Below are positions 8,777-19,300 of a DNA stretch of 32,970 bases, one piece after another; within the stretch, counting starts at the first letter, position 1; each line of letters opens with the position of its first letter. A program made the position numbers and the translations under genes. Source of the DNA: Planctomycetota bacterium (lineage in GTDB: Bacteria > Planctomycetota > Phycisphaerae > WQYP01); contig JAKAVA010000053.1 in the NCBI GenBank assembly GCA_021827645.1, positions 1 to 32,970 of the forward strand, given 5' to 3'. The notes beneath the pieces were generated by a model. The model did not search any database. It saw nothing but the letters and a program-made list of their open reading frames with translations, and was not told where the DNA came from.

Positions 8777-9313
8777 CTATTTCTCCAACATGTGCTCGCG
8801 AAGCAGCTCTCCCAGCCGCAGGCGACCACGGTGCAACCACGTCTTTACCTGGGCCTCAGTCGCATTCATGACCTCGGCAATTTCCCGGTACCCCATCTCC
8901 TGCTGCTCTCTGAGTACCATCGCCTGCCGCCAGTTGTCGGGAAGGCCGGCCATATACTGCCGCACCATGTCAATCGCCTCCCGCGTCATGGGGATCGTCG
9001 CCGGGTCTTGATCCTCACCAAGAGAATCCATCATCGCGGCATCGGCATCGAGCGACTGGCCCAGCTTCCGGCGGCGGCAACTGATCACGTTTCGTGACAC
9101 CGCCTTGGCCATGAGCGACCAGCCACCATCCGACCAGTCATAGCGAGCATGGTAGCGGAAGAGTTTCAGCAGGGCATCTTGCACCAAATCTTCCGCCTGC
9201 TTGGCATCACGTATCTGGCCGCCCAGCATCGAACGTGCCAAGCCAATCAGGCGAGCCATATTGGCGGCAACGGCCGATTCAAATTGTTTCGTCGCCGCAT
9301 TGGGCTCAGCCAT
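8777..9313 (-). CDS. ECF RNA polymerase sigma factor
   Basis: A 178-residue sigma-70-family protein with only regions 2 and 4. Region 2 spans about 18-85 (AEDLVQDALLKLFRY, then a Trp-containing region 2.4 near SLMAKAVSRNVISCRRRKL). Region 4 spans about 118-175, with LPDNWRQAMVLREQQEMGYREIA followed by the helix-turn-helix recognition segment ATEAQVKTWLHRGR. The length fits the ECF group. It heads a three-gene minus-strand unit with its anti-sigma factor and an HtrA-like protein, so release from the membrane after envelope stress is the likely trigger. Its target promoters cannot be told from this window. Confidence 0.9.
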   Translation of the reverse strand: MAEPNAATKQFESAVAANMARLIGLARSMLGGQIRDAKQAEDLVQDALLKLFRYHARYDWSDGGWSLMAKAVSRNVISCRRRKLGQSLDADAAMMDSLGEDQDPATIPMTREAIDMVRQYMAGLPDNWRQAMVLREQQEMGYREIAEVMNATEAQVKTWLHRGRLRLGELLREHMLEK

Positions 9314-9715
9314 GATGCCATCCGAAACTCATATTGGTACAACGCTTACACGCCATCACAGTTGCGGATTCTACCGCAGAAATCGAGCGGCGTGGCGCTG
9401 AAATTGGCGGATTTCAGAGTATTGACATCAAACAAGCCAATCAATCTTAAACGCCTTATAACCTGCCATAACCTCGCTGATCGACCATTTTCCGGCATGA
9501 CATTCGGGCAAATATGCGGGCTTCCGACACAATTGCGGGGGATTTCGGTACAAAATTTGCTTTTTACGCTCATCTTTGGGGGTATCGGTAAAACAACGCG
9601 TATATCCCCTGAATTCCCCGTTTACGATTATGCGGACGCTTTCTATCCTTTCGGACTCATTGCCACAGCGATTATGTCCGATATATCCGCGTTGACGGTG
9701 CGGTTGATTTTCGGG

Positions 9716-9732
9716 AGTTCCAATTTGGAACT
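9716..9732. promoter_or_regulatory. 17-bp perfect palindrome overlapping the -35 box (candidate operator)
   Basis: AGTTCCAATTTGGAACT has two exact 8-bp arms around a central T. Its right arm contains the -35 hexamer TTGGAA of the wecA-like promoter. A dimeric repressor bound here would block RNA polymerase, so this is a candidate operator. The regulator is not identifiable in the window. Confidence 0.5.
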
Positions 9733-9753
9733 TATTCAATTCAAAGTTATAGT
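9725..9753 (+). promoter_or_regulatory. Sigma-70-type promoter for the wecA-like gene
   Basis: TTGGAA (9725-9730) and TATAGT (9748-9753) are separated by exactly 17 bp. Transcription would start near 9760, leaving a leader of about 80 nt before the ATG at 9844. The surrounding DNA is AT-rich. The match to consensus is 4 of 6 and 5 of 6 bases. Confidence 0.55.
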
Positions 9754-9843
9754 ATTACTTGGGGCAACCCGCGAGAGAGCGAGTACTCATGCCGCGGGAA
9801 TGAAGTACCCTAAATTCATGGCGATTGGAAGGTCGGCATAAAT

Positions 9844-11193
9844 ATGTTGATGCTTGCAGATACATCTTCCGTGAGCGTCATTGAACCGTACATGCCGGTT
9901 TTTTTTGTCTCGTTCGTCGTCACATTGTGCCTGACACCGCTCATGCGCTTTCTCGCCATCCGTTACGGGGTGATCGACGAACCGGACGGATATCGAAAAA
10001 TCCATGTCCGTCCAGTCGCTTACCTCGGCGGGGTATCCACATTTCTCGGCTGGCTGGCGGGGATATTGGTATCCAGTGCGATACGACCCGCAGTGCATGA
10101 TCCATCGATTGTGACGGCAGCGCAGGTACCGCCGGGCGTGATCTTCGGCGCCGGCACCGTCATGCTGTTCGGTCTTTTTGATGACGTTTACGGGCTGGCC
10201 CCCCGACTAAAGCTTCTGGGGCAATTCTTGGCGGCGGGTCTGCTCTATTTTCTCAGCGTCAACCGGCAGGGCTTTATCGGGCCGCGAGTTGATCTTGCCA
10301 ACATGATTGTTGCTCCGCTTATTCGCCACCACTGGATTATGAATTTTCCCGCCCTCATGCCCAACACCTACATGAGCATCGCGAGCATATTCAGTGCCGT
10401 GGCCACCGTTGTTGTGATCATGGGGGCGTGCAACGCGCTGAACCTGCTCGACGGTATGGATGGACTGTGCAGCGGCGTCACCAGCATTATGGCGATCGGC
10501 TATCTGCTGCTTTCGGTTTATCTGGCGGCTCATGGGCTCAGTTCCGCAAGTATCGCTTCGCTGAACCCGGCAAGAATAACCATCTCCATGGCGCTGCTGG
10601 GCTCGGTGCTCGGCTTTTTACCCTTTAATTTCAACCCGGCCAGCATCTTTATGGGTGATACCGGCAGCATGTTTCTGGGCTTTGTCTGTGGAGCCATGAT
10701 CCTGCTTTTCGGCAACGATGGCATTTTCCGCTGGTTCCTCGCGGCGGTTATTATTTTCGGCCTGCCGATGCTGGATACCCTGCTGGCGATTGTCCGCCGC
10801 AAACTTGCAGGACGCCCGATTTTTTCGCCCGATGCCGGACATTTTCATCATTTCCTTCTCCGGCGCGGACTGTCCGTTAAAAAGGCGGCCCTGCTCAGTT
10901 ATCTGATTGCGATCGCATTTGTAGGCTTTGCATTTATTATTGTGCTGATCCCGACGACCATGGCTCTGGCTCTTTATATGGTACTTTTTGCGTGGTTGGT
11001 TATCGTGGCATTCAAAATCGGCATGGTTTCATGGAGCCCGAAATCCGGCAAGGCGATGGAAACATCTCCGCCGCTGCAGGCGGGTACCGTCATCAGTGCC
11101 CCGCCCCTGGCCTCCATAAGTGGAACCAACACTCCATCGGTGGAAAGTAAATCCACCGATCCTGCCGGGCCGCCTCATCCGCAGATTGTTTAG
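9844..11193 (+). CDS. Undecaprenyl-phosphate N-acetylhexosamine-1-phosphate transferase (WecA/TagO/RgpG family)
   Basis: A polytopic membrane enzyme of 449 residues that transfers a sugar-1-phosphate from a UDP-sugar to undecaprenyl phosphate, the first membrane step of O-antigen, teichoic acid or other surface glycan synthesis. Family motifs appear in order: D113-D114 in GLFDDVYGL, NLLDGMDG at 200-207 (the N-x-x-D-G loop), GDTGS at 271-275, and the cytoplasmic HFHH loop at 333-336. About 10-11 hydrophobic helices are visible. The C-terminal 60 residues after the last helix are Pro/Ser-rich and unusual for WecA. It has its own promoter and a palindromic candidate operator, and it converges on smpB. 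The sugar specificity (GlcNAc versus another HexNAc) is not decided by sequence. Confidence 0.88.
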   Translation: MLMLADTSSVSVIEPYMPVFFVSFVVTLCLTPLMRFLAIRYGVIDEPDGYRKIHVRPVAYLGGVSTFLGWLAGILVSSAIRPAVHDPSIVTAAQVPPGVIFGAGTVMLFGLFDDVYGLAPRLKLLGQFLAAGLLYFLSVNRQGFIGPRVDLANMIVAPLIRHHWIMNFPALMPNTYMSIASIFSAVATVVVIMGACNALNLLDGMDGLCSGVTSIMAIGYLLLSVYLAAHGLSSASIASLNPARITISMALLGSVLGFLPFNFNPASIFMGDTGSMFLGFVCGAMILLFGNDGIFRWFLAAVIIFGLPMLDTLLAIVRRKLAGRPIFSPDAGHFHHFLLRRGLSVKKAALLSYLIAIAFVGFAFIIVLIPTTMALALYMVLFAWLVIVAFKIGMVSWSPKSGKAMETSPPLQAGTVISAPPLASISGTNTPSVESKSTDPAGPPHPQIV

Positions 11194-11221
11194 TCGCCCA
11201 CTTCATCAAAACGCCGAAACG

Positions 11222-11267
11222 GGCTTCAAGCGGCGCGTAAGCCGGGTTCCGGGCACGCACCGGTGCG
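11222..11267. terminator. Structured region between convergent wecA-like gene and smpB (possible bidirectional terminator)
   Basis: GGCTT at 11222-11226 pairs with AAGCC at 11239-11243. A second element, CGCACCGGTGCG at 11256-11267, is a perfect 12-bp palindrome. The two convergent genes end at 11193 and 11286. There is no strong T-tract on either side, so terminator function is only suggested by position and structure. Confidence 0.3.
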
Positions 11268-11285
11268 CGTCAGTTCTGTCTTTTG

Positions 11286-11783
11286 TCACTCGCGCCGCAT
11301 GGCGCGATCCATCTGCCGCCGCGCATCCCGGTCTTTCAGGGTTTGCCGTTTGTCGTATTTCGTTTTTCCCCGGGCCAGTGCGAGGCGCACCTTGGCGAAG
11401 CCGTGCTTAAAGTAAATTTCCAGCGGGACCAGCGTCAAGCCGGGCTGCTTGGCAAGTTCCTGCGAAAGGCGGCGAATTTCACGCCGATGCAGCAGCAGAT
11501 TTCGCCAGCGCGTGGGGTCATGATTGAGACGGTTGGCCTGTTCATATTCTTCAATATGGCACCCGACCAGCACCACATTACGGCCCCGAATCAGGGCAAA
11601 TGCGCCGGCAAGCTGCACCCGACCATTACGTACGGATTTCACCTCGCTGCCCAGCAGTGCGATGCCTGCCTCTACGGTGTCAACCACTTCATAGTCGAAA
11701 CGCGCCCGGCGATTATCGATCCGCGGCGATAATTTGCCGCCGTCATGATCGGATTTTTTCGGGGCTTTTGCTCCTTTTTTCAT
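11286..11783 (-). CDS. smpB: SsrA-binding protein SmpB
   Basis: SmpB binds tmRNA and brings it to stalled ribosomes in trans-translation. The conserved core is clear: RRARFDYEVVDTVEAGIALLG near the start, then GSEVKSVRNGRVQL, the surface loop CHIEEYEQAN, and the helical RREIRRLSQE. The tail is basic, with KYDKRQTLKDRDARRQ and an Arg-rich end, as needed to enter the mRNA channel. I placed the start at ATG 11783 (MKKGAK...), giving 165 residues, close to the usual 150-165. An in-frame start 18 codons earlier (11837) would add a non-family extension. No tmRNA gene was recognised in the window. Confidence 0.93.
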   Translation of the reverse strand: MKKGAKAPKKSDHDGGKLSPRIDNRRARFDYEVVDTVEAGIALLGSEVKSVRNGRVQLAGAFALIRGRNVVLVGCHIEEYEQANRLNHDPTRWRNLLLHRREIRRLSQELAKQPGLTLVPLEIYFKHGFAKVRLALARGKTKYDKRQTLKDRDARRQMDRAMRRE

Positions 11784-11927
11784 CCATGAGAGTATATTCC
11801 CAATCGCCGCATTCGCCACGGGCCCATCATGACGCACTCAAGTTGGCCAACCATGGGATAAGCCGCAAACCATCGCCTTTACAAAGCCGCTTTGATTTTT
11901 GTGGTTTTGCTCCTCAGGCTTTTCCAC

Positions 11928-11995
11928 TACAATCCGGGTAATCGGAGGCCAGTAAGCAGAGCAGTTCATCTACCCAGACGGAGGAAACGTCGATG
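11928..11995 (+). promoter_or_regulatory. -10-like box and strong Shine-Dalgarno of the PEP-CTERM gene
   Basis: TACAAT at 11928-11933 matches the -10 consensus at five of six positions. The -35 side is poor. GGAGG at 11980-11984 lies 8 nt before ATG 11993 and fixes that start. The 5' leader would be about 55 nt. Confidence 0.45.
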
Positions 11996-13432
11996 GATCG
12001 GTTCTGCGCACCTGTTCCCGGTATTACGCGAAAATCTGCCTTGCTTGCAACTTTTGCAGCCGCCGGAATTCTCGGGGCCACGGCGCCCGCAAGTTTCGCC
12101 GGCTCGGTGGATATCTCCGGCGTGCTTCCCATTGCGGCTGACCAACCGCAGATCAATGCGATCATCACGAATCCATCTTCCGGCAGCGTTTTGACAACAA
12201 GCGGTGGCTATTCCGTCATTCAAGCCTATCTGGATACCGGCACCAGCAGTATCGTGCTCGCCAACAGCACTTGGAATGGCCTGAGTATCAAGCCGGCTAC
12301 CATGAACGGGCAGAATGTCGTATTTAATGATGTGGCGATCGGCGGTACGACGCCGTTCTACGTCTCGAGTTCCGGCTATGATATTTCCACCGCCCCATTC
12401 AGTGTTAATACCGATCAGACCATCGGCGGCACCCCCCCACCGCTGAGCAGCTTCGGCAATACCGTCGGCCCGGCGAATTTGGAATTGACCGAGCAGCCCA
12501 GCCCACTTAGTTCGCTCACCGGTGCTACCGACATCATGGGCATGCCGGTTATGGACGGGAAGGTTACCGTGCTGGATATCGGCCCGGCAAATAATTTTGC
12601 CAATGTCAATCATCAGGGCGAAACGCAGACCTACATTTATGCCCCGGGCACACCGTTTAATCCGTCAACACTCAATACCAATCCCGGCATTGTGCCCACC
12701 ACGTATCAGGTAGGGCTAAGTTACGCATCGTTTCAGCAATTTACATCCGTCTCGCCGACCGGCGCCACCGGCGCCACCTATGCGCCAAACCCGTTCATCG
12801 GCGCCAACCCGGTGATGGCTTTCAACGGCCAGACTCAAACCAACGCACCCCCCGGTGTGACCGTCGCTTTTAATAATGCGTCCGCCACCGGCAGTTTCCT
12901 TCTCGATACGGGCGCACAGTCCTCTTTCATCTCGCAGGCAATGGCCGCCAAACTGGGAGTGGAATATGAGGCCGGTACTTACGGCACCTCCAACCCGGTT
13001 CTGGTATACGCCGCCACGGGCAAGGTTGTGCCGAATCAATTTACCATCCCTCTCGGCGGCGCCGGCGGCAGTTCCATCACGGCGGCGGGTTTTTATTTGA
13101 GTTCGCTTTCGCTTCAGACCAAACAGGGGACGACCATCACCTTTCAAAATGCGCCGGTTGAAGTGCTGGACGTCACCGTCACCGATCCGACGACCAAAAC
13201 ATCATTAACGCTTGATGGCGATCTGGGTATGAATTTCTTTGAGCCCAGTGCTACGGTGGACCTGAGTACCGTGAACGCGGCGGCGTTCAATTGGATGACG
13301 ATTGATCAACCGGATTCGCAGCTCGGATTGATCATGGCAGGGGATAACCCGGTTCCTGAACCGGCCGCCCTGTCGCTGCTGCTCGTCGGTGCCACGGTTA
13401 TACTCGCCCGGCGCAGCCGACGGCGCCGTTAA
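11993..13432 (+). CDS. Secreted aspartic-protease-like protein with PEP-CTERM sorting signal
   Basis: A 479-residue exported protein. A signal peptide covers about 1-36 (KSALLATFAAAGILGA, cleavage likely after ASFA). Two aspartic-protease signatures follow: AYLDTGTSSIV with Asp81 and FLLDTGAQSSFIS with Asp305. Both fit the D-T-G-[T/A]-x-S pattern, and about 220 residues separate them, as in bilobed pepsin-type enzymes. A hydrophobic strand ending LTLDGDLGMNFF (about 405-420) resembles the flap-adjacent part of the second lobe. The C-terminus from 454 is a PEP-CTERM signal: VPEPAALSLLL, a hydrophobic helix, then an Arg-rich end. Exosortase would cleave at PEP and anchor or release the protein at the surface. 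Protease activity is inferred from the two DTG motifs. A catalytically inert sugar-binding relative remains possible. Confidence 0.75.
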   Translation: MDRFCAPVPGITRKSALLATFAAAGILGATAPASFAGSVDISGVLPIAADQPQINAIITNPSSGSVLTTSGGYSVIQAYLDTGTSSIVLANSTWNGLSIKPATMNGQNVVFNDVAIGGTTPFYVSSSGYDISTAPFSVNTDQTIGGTPPPLSSFGNTVGPANLELTEQPSPLSSLTGATDIMGMPVMDGKVTVLDIGPANNFANVNHQGETQTYIYAPGTPFNPSTLNTNPGIVPTTYQVGLSYASFQQFTSVSPTGATGATYAPNPFIGANPVMAFNGQTQTNAPPGVTVAFNNASATGSFLLDTGAQSSFISQAMAAKLGVEYEAGTYGTSNPVLVYAATGKVVPNQFTIPLGGAGGSSITAAGFYLSSLSLQTKQGTTITFQNAPVEVLDVTVTDPTTKTSLTLDGDLGMNFFEPSATVDLSTVNAAAFNWMTIDQPDSQLGLIMAGDNPVPEPAALSLLLVGATVILARRSRRRR

Positions 13433-13600
13433 AACGGCTTGGGCATCCTGCCGGCGTATGATGAAATAATCCTGCCTACCGCAGATTTGGAAACAGACGC
13501 AGAAGAATTTGCACTCTGCCGACTGAGATCGGGCCGACGCCCTGTTTTGCCGCCCCTGGGCCCATCGCACCACGGTGGACCCGAGTACCGTGAACGCAGC
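13253..13600. repeat. 29-bp near-identical direct repeat, 319 bp apart
   Basis: The bases 13253-13281, inside the 3' part of the PEP-CTERM gene, recur at 13572-13600 in the spacer just before the gyrB stop. They differ at two positions only. The flanking sequences are not duplicated. This suggests a local fragment duplication or a mobile short repeat. Confidence 0.6.
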
Positions 13601-13618
13601 CTTCAGAGAGGCAAAATC

Positions 13619-16177
<2,559 letters not shown>

Positions 16178-16261
16178 TCACGGCGGCAGCGTTTGCAACT
16201 TCTCAAAAGCCACATCCCATGCGGCAATTTCGGCATTTTCGTGCTGCCCGCGACGGCCTGT

Positions 16262-16291
16262 AATATAGCCGAAAACGCGGAATTTTGACAG
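16262..16291 (-). promoter_or_regulatory. Candidate gyrB promoter
   Basis: Read on the minus strand, CTGTCA (16286-16291) and TATATT (16262-16267) are separated by 18 bp. They match consensus at 4 of 6 and 5 of 6 positions. The site lies about 100 bp upstream of the gyrB start, in the 192-bp gap after secDF. Confidence 0.35.
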
Positions 16292-16351
16292 CCTGCAAGC
16301 CGTACCGCGTCGCCTGTTATTCCGGAAGATTCTTTGTGATTTTCGCAGCCG

Positions 16352-19300
16352 TCAGCCGACGGTTCCTTCGGCGATCGCCGGGCGCCCGTCGCCGCCCGGA
16401 AGCGCTTTATCCGTTTTGGTCGGCTTATCCTTCACGTGCAGCAGCATGGGCGAGGCGATGGCGAGTGTGCTGTAGGCACCGGTAAATACCCCGATGAGCA
16501 TCGCATAGGCGAAGCCGTGCACTCCTGCACCGCCGAAGACATAAAGAATTAATACCACGACAAACACGGTAAAGGTGGTCCAGACCGTCCGGCCGAAGCA
16601 CTGGTTGATGGAATCGTTGACGAGTTTGGCCGTCAGGGGCTGTTTGGCCCGGCCGCGATTTTCACGCACACGGTCGAAGATCACGATGGTGTCATTGACG
16701 GAATAGCCGATAATCGTCAGATAGGCGGCGATCATGGTCATGTTGATTTTGAAGTTGTCCACCAGCAGAAACTTACCGATGACGGTTTCATGGATGAATA
16801 CCGCCAGCACGGTGGCCGCCACTGCCACCACGGCGTCATGCACCAGCGAGAAGATAACGCCGAAGCCGTAACGGATCCCGCCGAATCGCAGCCAGACATA
16901 GATGACAATGAGGAACAGCGAGATGAGCACGGAAGCGACGGCGTTGAGCCGGGCCTCGGCGGCGACCTGCGGCGCAAAGCTGGTGATGCCGGCAAGCCCG
17001 CCGGAGGTGGTCAGGGCCGTTCGTACGATCCGCCATTCGGGTGCCGCCACTTTTTTCGTCCAGGCATTGATGACCGCCTCGCTGTTGGAGTCGTAGAGCA
17101 GGTTGGGGTCAACCGCCACCACCACCGCTGAAGTTACGGCCGGATGGTGGGCCGCCTTGGTTCCCGCAGATGCACCGACGGCGTATTGCAGCGGAATAAC
17201 TTTGAACGGTCGATATTCGATGTTGGCAAAATCCGGCTCTTCGCTCATGTTGGTGATGCGCTGAGTCATGGAATGAACAGATTCCGCTGGCGATATATGC
17301 TGTAGCACAATCGCCACACCCCCGCGATAATCGCTCACATCCACATTCGGTAATCCGGGGGCGAGCTGGGCGAGGCTGTTATGCGTGATGGGCATGACAA
17401 TGCCGTGGTTGACCAGGGTGGATATTCGCTTGGATGAGAGATTCACATCCGTAAATGACAAACTTCTCGTCACCTTGATCTGTTTGGCAAACGCCACCTC
17501 CAGCGCGTGAGTCAGCATTCCGACCGGCGTATGAGACGTCGGCCCCGGCTTGATGCCGGCCTTGCCGGGAGGATTGACGATGCTGGTGATGATCTGAAAT
17601 TGATTATGGCGAGATCCGAGTGAATAGACCGTCGCGTGCTGCAGGGCCTTGAGGGCGGGGATTTGGCGCCCGATCGCCTCAACGCGGCGGCGTACCTGTG
17701 AAACCGGCATGGTGACGCCCGGCTTAAGCTGCAGGGTGATCTGCGTACCGCCATTGAATTCGGTATCGTATTTTTTATTTCCACGCGCAATGAAGGTGAT
17801 GATGCCGCCGACAATCAGACAGCCCGAAACCACCCAGAAGAAATAGCGCTTGCCGATCCAGTCGAAATTGGCCAGTGTGAAAACCCGCATGAAGGGCCAG
17901 CGACCTTTAAGCCAGGTGAAGGTGAAGAGATCGCGGAAATATTCCTTCACCGAAAGATCATCAATCTGCTTCATCACGCCGAAGCGGATGGCGGCAATCA
18001 TCAGCGTGCGGGTGACGAACAGGGCCGTGAACATATGCACCGCCAGACCGATCAGCAGCGTCACACCAAAGCCTTTGACATCTTCCGATCCGACGGCAAT
18101 GAGCACCATGCTGGTGAGCGACGTGGTGAGGTTGGCATCGAAAATAGTCCAGAACACGCGGTCGTAGCCCTGTTTGACGGCCAGCCACAGCGAGGCCCCT
18201 TTGCGCAGTTCTTCGCGAATGCGTTCGTTGATCAGGATGTTGGCGTCCACCGCCATACCCAGCGTAAGCACCACGCCCGCGATACCGGGCAGCGTAAAGG
18301 TGGCATGGATCAGGGCCATCACGCCGAGCGTCAGCAGCAGGTTCAGCAGCAGGGCGATATCAGCAAAAGCCCCGGTGATGGTGTAATAGGTAAACATGAA
18401 CAGCAGCACCACGATGACCGCAATCACCGCGCTGTGCAGCCCGGCACGAAGATTATCCGCCCCTAGCGTGGCACCGATGGTGTAGACGGAGATCGGCTGC
18501 GACTGCAGGGTGGCGGGAAGCGAACCGGCGTTGAGCGTCTGAACCAGGATTTCGCCCTGTTTTTCGATGGAGGCAATCGGCTGCGTGGCGCTGGGCTCAC
18601 CGAGCGTGATCATGCCGTTGCTGTGAATGGTGCTCTGAATGGTCGGCGCCGTGATCGCCTTGCCATCGAGCAGAATGGCCATCTGTTGGCCGATGTTGTG
18701 GCTGGTAAGTTCACCCATGTAGGCGCCGCCGGCGTTATCGAGCGTGAAATCCACCACCGGCTCGCCGCTGTTTGGGTCGCTGGTGAGTTCGGCCCGTGAA
18801 ACCTTCCAGTGCTGCCGTCCGTCACCGTGAGTAAGGGCCTTCTGCGGTGTGGTATAAAGCAGGATATAATATTTGCCCTCGTAGCGGCCGATGGTGTATT
18901 CGGGGTCTCCCTGCATCTTGATCAGACTGTGTCCATCACGGGGATCAATGGGGAACCAGCCGGTGCCGGCGGGTGTGAAGCCGCGATTGGGGCCGCGTTT
19001 TTTCAGTTGTGCAATCGCCGTCACCGAAGCATTGGTCATCGGATAGGTGATGCGGAAATCCAGCACGCCGGAACCGCGCAGCAGACGCTCGAGTTCAGCA
19101 GGGTTGTTCAGGCCGCCGCTGTGCCTCTGCAGATAGATGTAGGCCGCCTGAAGCTTTTTAATCAGCGCTGCACGATCAGGATGGGCGGCGATAACGGCAG
19201 CGATATCTTTTTGAATATTTTTTGTCGGGCGGGCGTAATCGGCGGCGAGCAACCCGGCGAGATTTTCCACATTGACATTTAAGGCCAGCACCGCGTTGAG

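Larger units (their letters stand above)
9314..9843. promoter_or_regulatory. 530-bp divergent intergenic region between sigma factor and wecA-like gene
   Basis: No gene is supported here. A plus-strand frame crosses it but overlaps the sigma gene antisense and has no start signal. The stretch is clearly more AT-rich than its flanks. It holds the wecA-side promoter and palindrome listed separately. A possible TTGACA at 9422-9427 lacks a good -10 partner at normal spacing (TCTTAA at 9445-9450 is poor). The sigma gene promoter must also lie here on the minus strand, but I could not identify it. Confidence 0.5.

Noticed and set aside
9422-9450. TTGACA with TCTTAA at 17 bp as a promoter
   Set aside because: The -10 match is poor, and the better promoter at 9725-9753 lies closer to the gene.
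9149-9841. 230-codon plus-strand frame spanning the sigma-factor start and the intergenic region
   Set aside because: Its first third is antisense to the sigma factor, and the rest crosses the promoter and palindrome of the wecA-like gene. It has no family resemblance.
11236-11253. Sequence resembling the reverse complement of an RNase P RNA 3' end (GTAAGCCGGGTTC)
   Set aside because: On the minus strand the body of such an RNA would have to overlap smpB coding sequence, and no other RNase P landmarks are visible.
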